DNA of 7,824 nt from Bacillota bacterium. Its GTDB lineage: Bacteria; Bacillota; Clostridia; Christensenellales; Aristaeellaceae. Below are positions 1-6,162 of this stretch, in pieces. The stretch is taken from the NCBI GenBank assembly GCA_023391725.1, contig JAEWAH010000138.1, positions 1 to 7,824 of the forward strand. The letters run 5' to 3'. The translations under genes and the position numbers were made by a program. Each line of letters begins with the position of its first letter. The stretch's first letter is position 1. Under the pieces are notes generated by a model. The model saw only the letters and a list, made by a program, of their open reading frames with translations, was not told where the DNA came from and did no database searches.

Positions 1-180
1 CTTATAAAGTTTTCTTGGAGGGGTGCGGGGCTCCGAAGTCTGGCCGCCCCCAGTGGGGGCAAAGGGCCAGACGAAGGAGGCCAGCGAAACGAGCAATGCG
101 AGCGGCAGCGAGCAGTGCGACGATTGAGATGGCTCGGCCCTTTCTCAAAAGAAGCCCTCCCCGCCACTTCCCCGCCTCAC
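1..180. other. Non-coding, hairpin-rich upstream block (probable dispersed repeat, cut by window edge)
   Basis: No convincing gene lies here. A 67-residue minus-strand reading frame crosses the block, but it is Arg/Ala/Gly-rich, has no recognisable domain and runs through the hairpin at 38-72. The block has low-complexity GC-rich sequence, a nested stem-loop, and two near-identical 12-mers 19 bases apart (90-101 and 109-120, one mismatch). The short string GGGGCTCCG at 27-35 recurs at 6585-6593, at the edge of the repeat-rich convergent region. By inference this is the end of a dispersed intergenic repeat rather than a gene. The left boundary is unseen. Confidence 0.5.
38..72. repeat. Nested inverted repeat (two-tier hairpin)
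   Basis: GTCTGGCC (38-45) pairs perfectly with GGCCAGAC (65-72). Inside it GCCCCC (46-51) pairs with GGGGGC (55-60) around a three-base AGT loop. The two stems are separated only by AAAG (61-64) on one side, giving about 14 base pairs in total. No T-run follows on the plus strand (CGAAGGAGG). On the minus strand the following bases are also not T-rich, so it is a poor classical terminator in either direction. Confidence 0.7.
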
Positions 181-190
181 CCTTCTCTCG

Positions 191-219
191 TTGACAAATG
201 CGCACGTTCGTTCTATGAT
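191..219 (+). promoter_or_regulatory. Sigma-A promoter for ruvC-ruvA
   Basis: TTGACA (191-196) is a perfect -35 box. It is followed by exactly 17 bases and then TATGAT (214-219), which matches the -10 consensus at five of six positions. The expected transcription start is near 226, leaving a leader of about 25 bases before the ruvC ATG at 251. No GAAC-N4-GTTC LexA/DinR box is visible around it, so SOS control is not supported here. The promoter also decides the ruvC start: an in-frame TTG at 191 is the -35 box itself. Confidence 0.85.
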
Positions 220-250
220 AAGGGGTAATGGAAATGGCTTGGGAGGGCGC

Positions 251-745
251 ATGGTTATACTAGGCATCGATCCGGGGCTGGCGATATTGGGCTGGGGCGT
301 GATCGAAACATCAGGGCCGAAACTGAAGCTCATCCAGTACGGCGCGGTCACCACGGCAGCAGGAACGCCTACATATTTAAGGCTGAGAGCCATCCAACTG
401 GGCATCCGGGACATTATTCAATTGTACAAGCCTGATGAAATCGCCTTTGAGGAGCTATTTTTTGCCCGGAACGTAACAACCGCCTTTCAGGTGGGCGCGG
501 CCCGGGGCGCGGCTATCATCGCCGCAGCGGAACAGACCGAAAACCTGTATGAGTATACACCCATGCAGATCAAGCAGGCCGTGGTCGGCTACGGCAAGGC
601 GGAAAAACGTCAGGTGCAGCAGATGGTGAAGATCCTGCTTTCCATGGACGAAATCCCCAAGCCCGACGACGCCGCCGATGGGCTGGCCGCGGCCATCACC
701 CACGCGAACACGGGATATAACAAGCTTCAATTCAAGATGAAGTAA
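251..745 (+). CDS. ruvC: Holliday junction resolvase RuvC
   Basis: RuvC is a dimeric endonuclease that cuts four-way Holliday junctions symmetrically during recombinational repair, in concert with the RuvAB motor. The 164-residue product matches the usual family length (about 160-175). It has the RNase H-like fold signature: GIDPG with D7, AFEELFFARN with E67, and DDAADGLAAAITH with D140 and D143. These are the four acidic residues that bind the catalytic metal ions in E. coli RuvC (D7, E66, D138, D141). I chose the ATG at 251 because GGGAGG lies just upstream and the protein then begins MVILGIDPG, as the family does. A longer in-frame start at 191 (TTG) is part of the promoter. The stop is 12 bases before ruvA, so the two are co-transcribed. 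Nothing is missing or broken. Confidence 0.97.
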   Translation: MVILGIDPGLAILGWGVIETSGPKLKLIQYGAVTTAAGTPTYLRLRAIQLGIRDIIQLYKPDEIAFEELFFARNVTTAFQVGAARGAAIIAAAEQTENLYEYTPMQIKQAVVGYGKAEKRQVQQMVKILLSMDEIPKPDDAADGLAAAITHANTGYNKLQFKMK

Positions 746-757
746 CCGGAGGAAGCC

Positions 758-1360
758 ATGTACGCATTCATTGCGGGCCGGGTGGCGGAAAAGGGCAAGG
801 GAGAGCTGGTGCTGGAGGCCGGGGGCGTGGGCTACGCGCTGCAATGCAGCGTGAACACGCTGGCCGCGGCGCCGCAGGTTGGCGAAGCCATGCGCTGCTA
901 TACGTTTCTTTCCGTAAGGGAGGACGCGCTGGAGCTTTTCGGCTTTTCCACCCATGAGGAAAAGGCCATGTTCCTGCGGCTGGTGGGTATCAGCGGCATC
1001 GGCCCGCGCACCGCGCTGGGCGTACTGGGGAGCATGCCGCTGAAAGATTTGCATTTGGCCATCCTCACCGGGGACGTAAACGCTTTAAGCCGCGCGCCGG
1101 GCGTGGGCAAGAAGACCGCCCAGCGCATTGCGCTGGAGCTTAAGGACCAGGTATCTCAAGAGGCGCTCACAGGCTTGCCCCAGGAACATTACTCCGGGGA
1201 AGCGGTGCAGGGCGACGCGTTTACTGAGGCGCTCCAGGCGCTGCAATCCCTGGGCTATACGCCCGTGGAGGCCAGCCGTGCGTTGCAGGCAGTGCGCGGG
1301 AAGTCCGATAAGGCCGATGAATTGATCAAGCTGGCGCTAAGGAGTATGGCGGGGATGTAG
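758..1360 (+). CDS. ruvA: Holliday junction branch migration protein RuvA
   Basis: RuvA forms a tetramer that holds the Holliday junction in an open square and loads RuvB hexamers onto two arms. The 200-residue product has the three expected domains. An N-terminal OB-fold (about 1-63) begins MYAFIAGRV. It includes the acidic pin VREDALELFGF with E55 and D56, at the same positions as in E. coli RuvA. Two helix-hairpin-helix motifs follow: VGISGIGPRTALGVL (76-90) and LSRAPGVGKKTAQRIALEL (110-128). After a variable linker (about 131-153) comes the small C-terminal RuvB-binding domain (FTEALQALQSLGYTPVEA, from 155). GGAGGAAGCC precedes the ATG. In many bacteria ruvB follows at once. Here a 287-base gap with a repeat intervenes. 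Confidence 0.97.
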   Translation: MYAFIAGRVAEKGKGELVLEAGGVGYALQCSVNTLAAAPQVGEAMRCYTFLSVREDALELFGFSTHEEKAMFLRLVGISGIGPRTALGVLGSMPLKDLHLAILTGDVNALSRAPGVGKKTAQRIALELKDQVSQEALTGLPQEHYSGEAVQGDAFTEALQALQSLGYTPVEASRALQAVRGKSDKADELIKLALRSMAGM

Positions 1361-1647
1361 GATGAAGTACCTGACGCCGCTGCGGCGGCTACACCTATCC
1401 GGACTTAAGCGCCACTTCCCCCTCCCTCATCCGCCGCCTGCGGGCGGCACCTTCCCCTAAAGGGGAAGGCAAGGGCGAAGGGTGAGCGAAGCGAACCTGG
1501 AGCATACGACGGCGAAGCCGGAGGATGCGGAACACCGGGCAAGCGAAGCGCTGTACGGTGTGCAGGCGGGGAAGCCTTTAGGATGGCATCGGTGCCTGTA
1601 TGCTTATTCTGCTATTTCAGCCGCATCACAGATGAAGGAGAACTTCC
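1361..1647. other. Intergenic gap between ruvA and ruvB
   Basis: This stretch contains no supported gene. A 32-codon frame from the ATG at 1362 runs into the repeat at 1423-1473 and stops there, has no domain, and looks accidental. The remainder (1474-1630) is GC-rich with the recurring string AGCGAAGCG (1494-1502 and 1543-1551) and no clear promoter. The ruvB ribosome binding site AAGGAG lies at its right end. No T-rich terminator is visible, so read-through from the ruvC promoter into ruvB is the simplest model. Confidence 0.6.
1423..1473 (+). repeat. Two-hairpin intergenic repeat, copy 1 (51 bp)
   Basis: This 51-base block is identical to 2699-2749 and similar to 6702-6747. It holds two adjacent stem-loops. 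The first is GCCGCC (1433-1438) paired with GGCGGC (1443-1448). The second is CCTTCCCC (1450-1457) paired with GGGGAAGG (1462-1469) around a TAAA loop. It begins CCCTCATCC and ends GGCAAG. No reading frame is conserved across copies, and the layout resembles REP/BIME-type or miniature mobile elements. I have the impression that similar CCTCATCCG...CCTTCCCC hairpins are widespread between genes in gut clostridia, but I could not search. Confidence 0.85.
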
Positions 1648-2688
1648 ATGTCTGACGACCGATTGATGATGACCGGGTACCGCCCCGAGGACGACGCCCA
1701 GGAACAGTCCCTGCGGCCCCATACCCTTCGGGAATACATCGGCCAGCGGGCTGTGAAGGAAAGCCTGCAGGTGTACATTCAGGCGGCCTTACAGCGCCGG
1801 GAGTCCCTGGACCATATCCTGCTATATGGCCCGCCGGGCTTGGGCAAGACGACCCTGGCCTGCATCATCGCCAGCGAAATGGGGCAGAACATCCGCATTA
1901 CCTCCGGCCCGGCCATCGACCGGCCCGGCGATTTGGCCTCCATCCTCACGAACCTCAATTCCGGGGATGTGCTGTTTATCGACGAGATCCATCGCTTAAG
2001 CCGCGCGGTGGAGGAAGTGCTCTACCCCGCCATGGAAGATTACGCTTTGGACATCATGATCGGCAAGGGGCCCACCGCACGGTCTATCCGCCTGGATCTG
2101 CCCAAGTTCACACTGGTTGGCGCCACTACCCGGGCGGGGCAATTGTCCGCACCTTTGCGTGATCGTTTTGGCATCCTGTTTAGGCTGGAGATCTACAGTC
2201 CTGCGGAGCTTTCGCAGATCGTGCGCCGCAGCGCGGGGATCATGCATGTAGACGCCCAGGAAGACGGCATTTTGGAGATCGCACGCCGCAGCCGGGGCAC
2301 GCCGCGTATCGCCAACCGCATGCTAAAGCGTGTGCGCGACTTTGCCCAAGTGCGGGCCGAGGGCACCATTACCGCCCAGGTAGCCCGGGAGGGCCTGGAC
2401 ATGCTGGACGTTGATGATCTGGGTTTGGACCGGGTGGACAGGACAATGCTTGCCACCATGATGGACAAGTTTAGCGGCGGCCCCGTGGGGCTGGATACAT
2501 TGGCCGCGACGACCGGCGAGGACCCGGTGACAATCGAGGATGTGTACGAGCCGTATTTGATGCAGCTGGGCTTCATCATGCGTACGCCCCGGGGAAGGGT
2601 ATGCACGCCGTCTGCCTATGCGCACCTAAAGCGCACTCCCCCAGCCCAGTCCCAGGAGAGCGAAGATCAAATGCGGCTGGATGTTTGA
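1648..2688 (+). CDS. ruvB: Holliday junction branch migration ATPase RuvB
   Basis: RuvB is the AAA+ hexameric motor that pumps DNA through the RuvA-bound junction. The product is 346 residues, typical for the family. Visible motifs in order are Walker A GPPGLGKT (61-68), Walker B LFIDEIH (109-115), sensor 1 GATTRAG (158-164), the arginine-finger segment APLRDRFGI (168-176), and sensor 2 GTPRIAN (217-223). A C-terminal winged-helix DNA-binding domain contains GEDPVTIEDVYEPYLMQLGF (290-309) and then RTPRGRV. The tail after about residue 330 is short and polar. AAGGAG sits seven bases before the ATG. The gene is intact but separated from ruvA by 287 bases and flanked on both sides by identical 51-base repeats. 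No separate ruvB promoter was found, so it probably depends on transcription from upstream. Confidence 0.97.
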   Translation: MSDDRLMMTGYRPEDDAQEQSLRPHTLREYIGQRAVKESLQVYIQAALQRRESLDHILLYGPPGLGKTTLACIIASEMGQNIRITSGPAIDRPGDLASILTNLNSGDVLFIDEIHRLSRAVEEVLYPAMEDYALDIMIGKGPTARSIRLDLPKFTLVGATTRAGQLSAPLRDRFGILFRLEIYSPAELSQIVRRSAGIMHVDAQEDGILEIARRSRGTPRIANRMLKRVRDFAQVRAEGTITAQVAREGLDMLDVDDLGLDRVDRTMLATMMDKFSGGPVGLDTLAATTGEDPVTIEDVYEPYLMQLGFIMRTPRGRVCTPSAYAHLKRTPPAQSQESEDQMRLDV

Positions 2689-2698
2689 TTCGAAGGTT

Positions 2699-2749
2699 TC
2701 CCTCATCCGCCGCCTGCGGGCGGCACCTTCCCCTAAAGGGGAAGGCAAG
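2699..2749 (+). repeat. Two-hairpin intergenic repeat, copy 2 (51 bp, identical to copy 1)
   Basis: This block is identical over all 51 bases to 1423-1473 and lies in the same orientation. It starts 11 bases after the ruvB stop. The second hairpin (CCTTCCCC/GGGGAAGG with a TAAA loop) could stall polymerase or protect the 3' end of ruvB mRNA from exonucleases. It is followed by CAAGACGGAG, with no T-run, so it is not a classical intrinsic terminator. Confidence 0.85.
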
Positions 2750-2959
2750 ACGGAGAAGGCTTGGGAGGGTGGCCGTAAGCCAGCAATGATTGAACCGTAG
2801 GGAGAAAAGCCCCGGTTGCTCCTGCAGACGCAAATGATTTTCCCAATCTAGCATGGAACCCAAAGGTCCAGGGCAACCGGAAAGCCCTGGTCATGCTCGC
2901 AGGCGCGAATCCTCCCATGAAACGAGAAACAAGCCAGATAGCAAGGGATATAAACATAC
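2750..2959. other. Intergenic leader before queA with competing hairpins
   Basis: No gene is supported here. The sequence can fold in alternative ways. CCGGTTGC (2812-2819) pairs perfectly with GCAACCGG (2873-2880). CCAGGGC (2868-2874) pairs with GCCCTGG (2884-2890), enclosed by GCATG (2851-2855) with CATGC (2892-2896). The first and second pairings share bases 2873-2874, so they compete. I see no T-box, SAM or preQ1 riboswitch signature and no clear promoter. A TATAAA at 2949-2954 is too near the queA ATG to act as its -10 box. The segment could be a leader, part of a repeat, or neutral sequence. Confidence 0.35.
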
Positions 2960-3988
2960 ATGAAAACTTCCGACTTTTCCTATGATCTTCCCCAGGAACT
3001 GATTGCTCAGACCCCCATGGAACCCCGGGACGCCAGCCGCTTGCTGGTATACGATCGGAAAACCGGGCAGACCGTGCACCGGATCTTCCGCGACCTGCCG
3101 GAATACCTGCATAAGGGCGACGTTCTTGTAGTCAACCAGACAAAGGTCATACCGGCCAGGCTTCTGGGCATTAAGGAAGACACGAAAGTCCCCATTGAAC
3201 TTCTGCTGCTCAAGCGTCTGAATCAAACCGATTGGGAAGCCCTGGTCCGGCCAGGCAGGCGGTTAAAGCCCGGCAGTCTTTGCGTTTTTGGCGATGGGCT
3301 TTTGAAGGCGCAGATTCTGGACAGCGTGGAGGAAACTGGCGGACGCACGGTGCGCTTTACTTACGAGGGCGTGTTTGAAACGCTGCTGGACAAGCTGGGC
3401 GAGATGCCCCTGCCCCCCTACATCCACGAAAAGCTTAAAGATGGCAGCCGCTATCAGACCGTGTACGCCAAGCAAGAGGGCAGCGCAGCCGCCCCTACCG
3501 CCGGGCTGCACTTTACCCCGGAATTGTTGGACCGCATCCGGGGGATGGGCGTTCCCATCATTCCCATTCTTTTGCATGTGGGCCTGGGCACCTTCCGTCC
3601 GGTAAAGGCAGAAAATGTGGACGAACATGTGATGCACTCGGAGTACTACGAGGTGACGCCCGAAGCGGCGGAGGCCATCAATACCGCCAGGAAAAACGGC
3701 GGGCGGTGCGTGTGCGTGGGCACCACCTGCGTGCGCACGCTGGAAACGGCGGCGGACGTAAGTGGCGTCATCCATCCGGGCTGCGGCAACACGAACATCT
3801 TTATTACCCCCGGCAAGCCTTTTCACGCCGTGGACGCGCTGATCACCAACTTCCACCTGCCGGAAAGCACGCTTTTGATGCTGATATCGGCCTTTATGGG
3901 CCGGGAGCAGGCACTTGCCGCCTACCGGGAGGCCGTTTCACAAAAATACCGTTTCTTTTCCTTTGGGGACGCGATGCTGATTGTGTGA
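2960..3988 (+). CDS. queA: S-adenosylmethionine:tRNA ribosyltransferase-isomerase QueA
   Basis: QueA transfers and isomerises the ribosyl moiety of S-adenosylmethionine onto preQ1-modified tRNA (position 34 of GUN-anticodon tRNAs), giving epoxyqueuosine. It acts in the cytoplasm. The 342-residue product is the usual length and carries family signatures throughout. These include FSYDLPQELIAQTP (6-19), RDASRLLVYDR (23-33), NQTKVIPARLLG (59-70), EALVRPGRRLKPG (93-105), MPLPPYIH (149-156), GSAAAPTAGLHFT (174-186) and LLHVGLGTFRPV (204-215). Near the C-terminus are FITPG (281-285) and ALITNFHLPESTLLML (293-308). The ATG at 2960 gives the canonical N-terminus. Its upstream AAGGGA is a modest ribosome binding site with long spacing. 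In many Firmicutes queA follows ruvB and precedes tgt. The first half of that order is kept here, but tgt is absent and the next gene is a membrane protein. Confidence 0.96.
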   Translation: MKTSDFSYDLPQELIAQTPMEPRDASRLLVYDRKTGQTVHRIFRDLPEYLHKGDVLVVNQTKVIPARLLGIKEDTKVPIELLLLKRLNQTDWEALVRPGRRLKPGSLCVFGDGLLKAQILDSVEETGGRTVRFTYEGVFETLLDKLGEMPLPPYIHEKLKDGSRYQTVYAKQEGSAAAPTAGLHFTPELLDRIRGMGVPIIPILLHVGLGTFRPVKAENVDEHVMHSEYYEVTPEAAEAINTARKNGGRCVCVGTTCVRTLETAADVSGVIHPGCGNTNIFITPGKPFHAVDALITNFHLPESTLLMLISAFMGREQALAAYREAVSQKYRFFSFGDAMLIV

Positions 3989-4002
3989 GGGGAGGACCTC
4001 CT

Positions 4003-4353
4003 ATGCGCAGCATGATCTTCCGTTTCTTCGCCTGTGTGGGGGCCGTGCCCCTGTGCGTGTACCTGCTGCCCGGTGTCACGGCCACGGATTACACCTATGC
4101 CGTGGTAGCCGGGGCGGTGCTGGGCGTGATCTACCTGACGCTGCGGCCGGTAATGAAGCTGGTGCTGGGCGTGTTCAACCTGTTCACCCTGGGGCTTTTG
4201 TACGTGGTTCTGGACGCCTGGCTGGTGCAGCTTTGCAGCTGGATCATGGAAGGCAAATTCCATGTGGACGATTTCCTTTGGGCGCTGGCTACGGCGCTGA
4301 TCGTGAACGTGCTTCGAAGCATCATCGGGAAGATGTTCAAGCCTGCCAAATGA
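4003..4353 (+). CDS. YvlD-like / phage-holin-superfamily-IV small membrane protein
   Basis: The 116-residue product is almost wholly hydrophobic, with about four predicted membrane helices near residues 4-23, 31-46, 54-78 and 91-109. Its pattern GAVLGVIYLTLRPVMKLVLG, then NLFTLGLLYVVLDAWLV, then GKFHVDDFLWALATALIVNV, matches the family of Bacillus YvlD. That family is often labelled phage holin family 4 (PF04020), although most chromosomal members have no phage context and no established function. None of the neighbours is a phage gene, so I would not call it a lysis protein. I chose the ATG at 4003 because GGGGAGG lies just upstream. The frame stays open further left, but that part overlaps queA and has no membrane character. 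It starts 14 bases after the queA stop, so it is likely co-transcribed. Confidence 0.85.
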   Translation: MRSMIFRFFACVGAVPLCVYLLPGVTATDYTYAVVAGAVLGVIYLTLRPVMKLVLGVFNLFTLGLLYVVLDAWLVQLCSWIMEGKFHVDDFLWALATALIVNVLRSIIGKMFKPAK

Positions 4354-4399
4354 TTTCATGTATGACTACACCTGATGACGCCCGCAGGGAGGGAGAAAG

Positions 4400-5326
4400 A
4401 TGCCGGAATCCGAGGAAGTTCTTGCTGTTTTGCAGGCGCATTATCCCCTTGGAATCAAGGAAGTCTCCTTCTTTAGGGACGGCGGCAGCTTGTCCTTCGT
4501 GGTGGAGGCGGAAAACCAAAAGCTGTTCTTGCGGATCATCCGTCCCGCGTTTTTGGATACAGCACGTCAATCCATCGCTATCCACCTGCATCTGATCAAT
4601 AACGGGGTTCCGGTCCCCGCCATCATCTTCACGAAGGACGGCGCGCCCTCTGTCACTGTCTCAGGGCTACAGGGGGAATCTCTGTATATCCTGTACGAGT
4701 ATCTGCAGGACATCGATCTGGATGCAGCAGCGGACGCCGTTGAACTGGGTCAGCTTGCCGGCAGGCTCCACAGCACGATGAAAAGTTACAGCGGAGAACT
4801 GGTGCAGCGCGACCGGTATTTCTTTATTGACAGGTATATCGATCTGCTGCGGAAAAAGCAATATCCCAAGGCTGATGAATTTCTGGGCTATGGGCTGGCC
4901 GTGTGGGAAAGGGTCAAAGACTTGCCCCGGGGCTATTGCCACGGCGATTTTCACGCGGGAAATATCTTGAAGACCCCCGCCGGGCAGATGTATATGATCG
5001 ACTTTGACACCTCCTGCCAAGCTTTTCCCATGTATGACGTAATGATGATGTGCAACCGCACGCACTACTTCCGCTTTTACAAAAAGGGCTATGCCTCCTC
5101 CAAAGCAATGCTCAAGCAGTTTTTGACGGGCTACCGGCAATATAGCGATTTGAGCGACGCGGAGATCCATTCGTTCTTTGACCTGATCGCCGTGTATCAT
5201 TTTCAGCTTCAGGCCACGATCATCGAGATTTACGGCCTTGATTGTGTAAACGAAGAATTTCTTGACAGCCAATTGGATTGGCTGTGCAAATGGCGGGAAC
5301 AGTGCGCCGCCAACTTAGCATTGTAA
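4400..5326 (+). CDS. APH-fold phosphotransferase (small-molecule kinase), substrate unknown
   Basis: The 308-residue product belongs to the aminoglycoside phosphotransferase / choline kinase-like superfamily. The decisive part is YCHGDFHAGNILK (179-191), the Brenner-type catalytic loop with D183 as probable base and N188 as metal ligand. It is followed by MIDFDTS (199-205), whose D201 takes the place of the DFG aspartate. The N-lobe (about 1-105) contains the beta-3 strand LFLRII (42-47), with Arg where protein kinases use Lys, as in many family members. The hinge is ILYEYL (97-102). The family phosphorylates hydroxyls of antibiotics, choline, homoserine, sugars and others, so the fold does not tell the substrate. 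GGGAGG precedes the ATG. The gap to the YvlD-like gene is 46 bases and to the exporter pair 31, suggesting one operon. A resistance role is not supported by context. Confidence 0.88.
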   Translation: MPESEEVLAVLQAHYPLGIKEVSFFRDGGSLSFVVEAENQKLFLRIIRPAFLDTARQSIAIHLHLINNGVPVPAIIFTKDGAPSVTVSGLQGESLYILYEYLQDIDLDAAADAVELGQLAGRLHSTMKSYSGELVQRDRYFFIDRYIDLLRKKQYPKADEFLGYGLAVWERVKDLPRGYCHGDFHAGNILKTPAGQMYMIDFDTSCQAFPMYDVMMMCNRTHYFRFYKKGYASSKAMLKQFLTGYRQYSDLSDAEIHSFFDLIAVYHFQLQATIIEIYGLDCVNEEFLDSQLDWLCKWREQCAANLAL

Positions 5327-5357
5327 TGTGCCGCAGGCCATTTAGGCCGGAGGGGTT

Positions 5358-6161
5358 ATGCCTACAGAGAACATAAATGCCGGGGCCGTATCCAACGCCA
5401 TGATGATGGAGGCCGTGCAGCTGGCCGGCCGGATCATCCTGGAAAATGGCGGGGAGACCTACCGGGTGGAGGATACCGTGGAGCGCATGGGCCGCGCCTT
5501 TGGGTGCACAAAGGTGGAAGTATTCGCCGTGCCCAGCGGCGTGTTTATCAACCTGGCTTTTCCCGACGGGGAAGAAAAAACATCCGTCAAGCGCATCCGC
5601 CGCCGGGGCACGCACCTAAAAAAGGTAGACGACGCCAACCAGGTCAGCCGGGCGGTGGCCGCGGGAGACATTACACCGGAAGAGGCGCTCACCCAACTGA
5701 AAGAGATCGAAAACTGGGAGGACGCAAAAGGCCGGGCACTGATGCCCTGGGCCGCTGGGCTGTCTGCCCTGAGTTTTGCCATGATGTTCGGCGGAAGCCT
5801 GGTGGATGGGGCTGCAGCCTTTGTCTGCGCCGTGCTCACCCAAGGGCTGAACAGGTTCCTGCGCAAATACAGCATGCATCAAATCGTCTCCAGCCTTCTG
5901 GGGGGAGGTATCTGCACGCTGCTGCCGCTGGCTTTTCATTATCTCACCGGTCTGGGGCTGGTGGATACCATGGTAGCCGGGGCGCTGATGCCCCTGCTCC
6001 CGGGGCTTTCCATGATCAACGCGGTGCAGGATACGATCCGGGGCGACCTGCTCTCCGGGGTCACACATGCCGCCCAGGCCATCCTCACTTGCGCGCTGGT
6101 GGCCGGCGGGGCGCTGGCGGCCCAAAGCCTTTTCTTGCTGCTGAAAGGGGGCGTGGTGTGA
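5358..6161 (+). CDS. Threonine/serine exporter-like permease, large subunit (ThrE N-terminal domain, YjjP-like)
   Basis: This 267-residue protein matches the N-terminal half of Corynebacterium ThrE (PF06738, formerly DUF1212). That family exports threonine and serine in Corynebacterium, and its YjjP/YjjB relatives handle dicarboxylates in E. coli, so the cargo is uncertain. Residues 1-125 form a soluble domain with the typical GRIILENGGETYRVEDTVER (24-43). About five membrane helices follow (near 128-147, 149-166, 174-195, 200-220, 236-262). The conserved PGLSMINAVQDTIRGD (215-230) corresponds to the family's PG...NA..D...GD motif. GGAGGGG lies just before the ATG. The stop is one base before the second subunit's GTG, so the two are translationally coupled, the usual split arrangement in Firmicutes. 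Confidence 0.92.
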   Translation: MPTENINAGAVSNAMMMEAVQLAGRIILENGGETYRVEDTVERMGRAFGCTKVEVFAVPSGVFINLAFPDGEEKTSVKRIRRRGTHLKKVDDANQVSRAVAAGDITPEEALTQLKEIENWEDAKGRALMPWAAGLSALSFAMMFGGSLVDGAAAFVCAVLTQGLNRFLRKYSMHQIVSSLLGGGICTLLPLAFHYLTGLGLVDTMVAGALMPLLPGLSMINAVQDTIRGDLLSGVTHAAQAILTCALVAGGALAAQSLFLLLKGGVV

Positions 6162-6162
6162 C

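Noticed and set aside
2..205. 67-residue minus-strand frame over the upstream block
   Set aside because: It is low-complexity Arg/Ala/Gly sequence crossing a hairpin, has no domain, and ends over the opposing promoter region.
197..213. LexA/DinR operator within the promoter spacer
   Set aside because: GTTC half-site-like bases occur, but no properly spaced GAAC-N4-GTTC partner is present.
191..250. Longer ruvC beginning with TTG at 191
   Set aside because: The TTG is the -35 box of a strong promoter, and the -10 box lies inside the extension. The ATG at 251 has a ribosome binding site and gives the family N-terminus.
1362..1460. 32-codon frame directly after ruvA
   Set aside because: It has no ribosome binding site of its own, half of it is repeat sequence, it ends in the hairpin loop, and it has no recognisable domain.
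2576..2957. Minus-strand frames over the ruvB-queA gap (74 and 95 residues)
   Set aside because: They run through the two-hairpin repeat or the ruvB coding strand and show no domain or coding pattern. The apparent hydrophobic start of one is short and isolated.
2750..2959. Riboswitch (preQ1, SAM or T-box) upstream of queA
   Set aside because: I looked for the conserved cores of these classes and found none. Only generic hairpins are present.
3706..4002. Upstream extension of the YvlD-like protein
   Set aside because: It is a shadow of queA in another frame. The ATG at 4003 has a strong ribosome binding site and begins the first membrane helix.
4003..4353. Phage lysis holin or prophage remnant
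   Set aside because: No endolysin, capsid, integrase or attachment site is nearby, and YvlD-type relatives are ordinary chromosomal genes despite the holin label.
4400..5326. Aminoglycoside resistance gene
   Set aside because: Only the general kinase fold is supported. There is no mobile context, and the fold is shared by many housekeeping small-molecule kinases.
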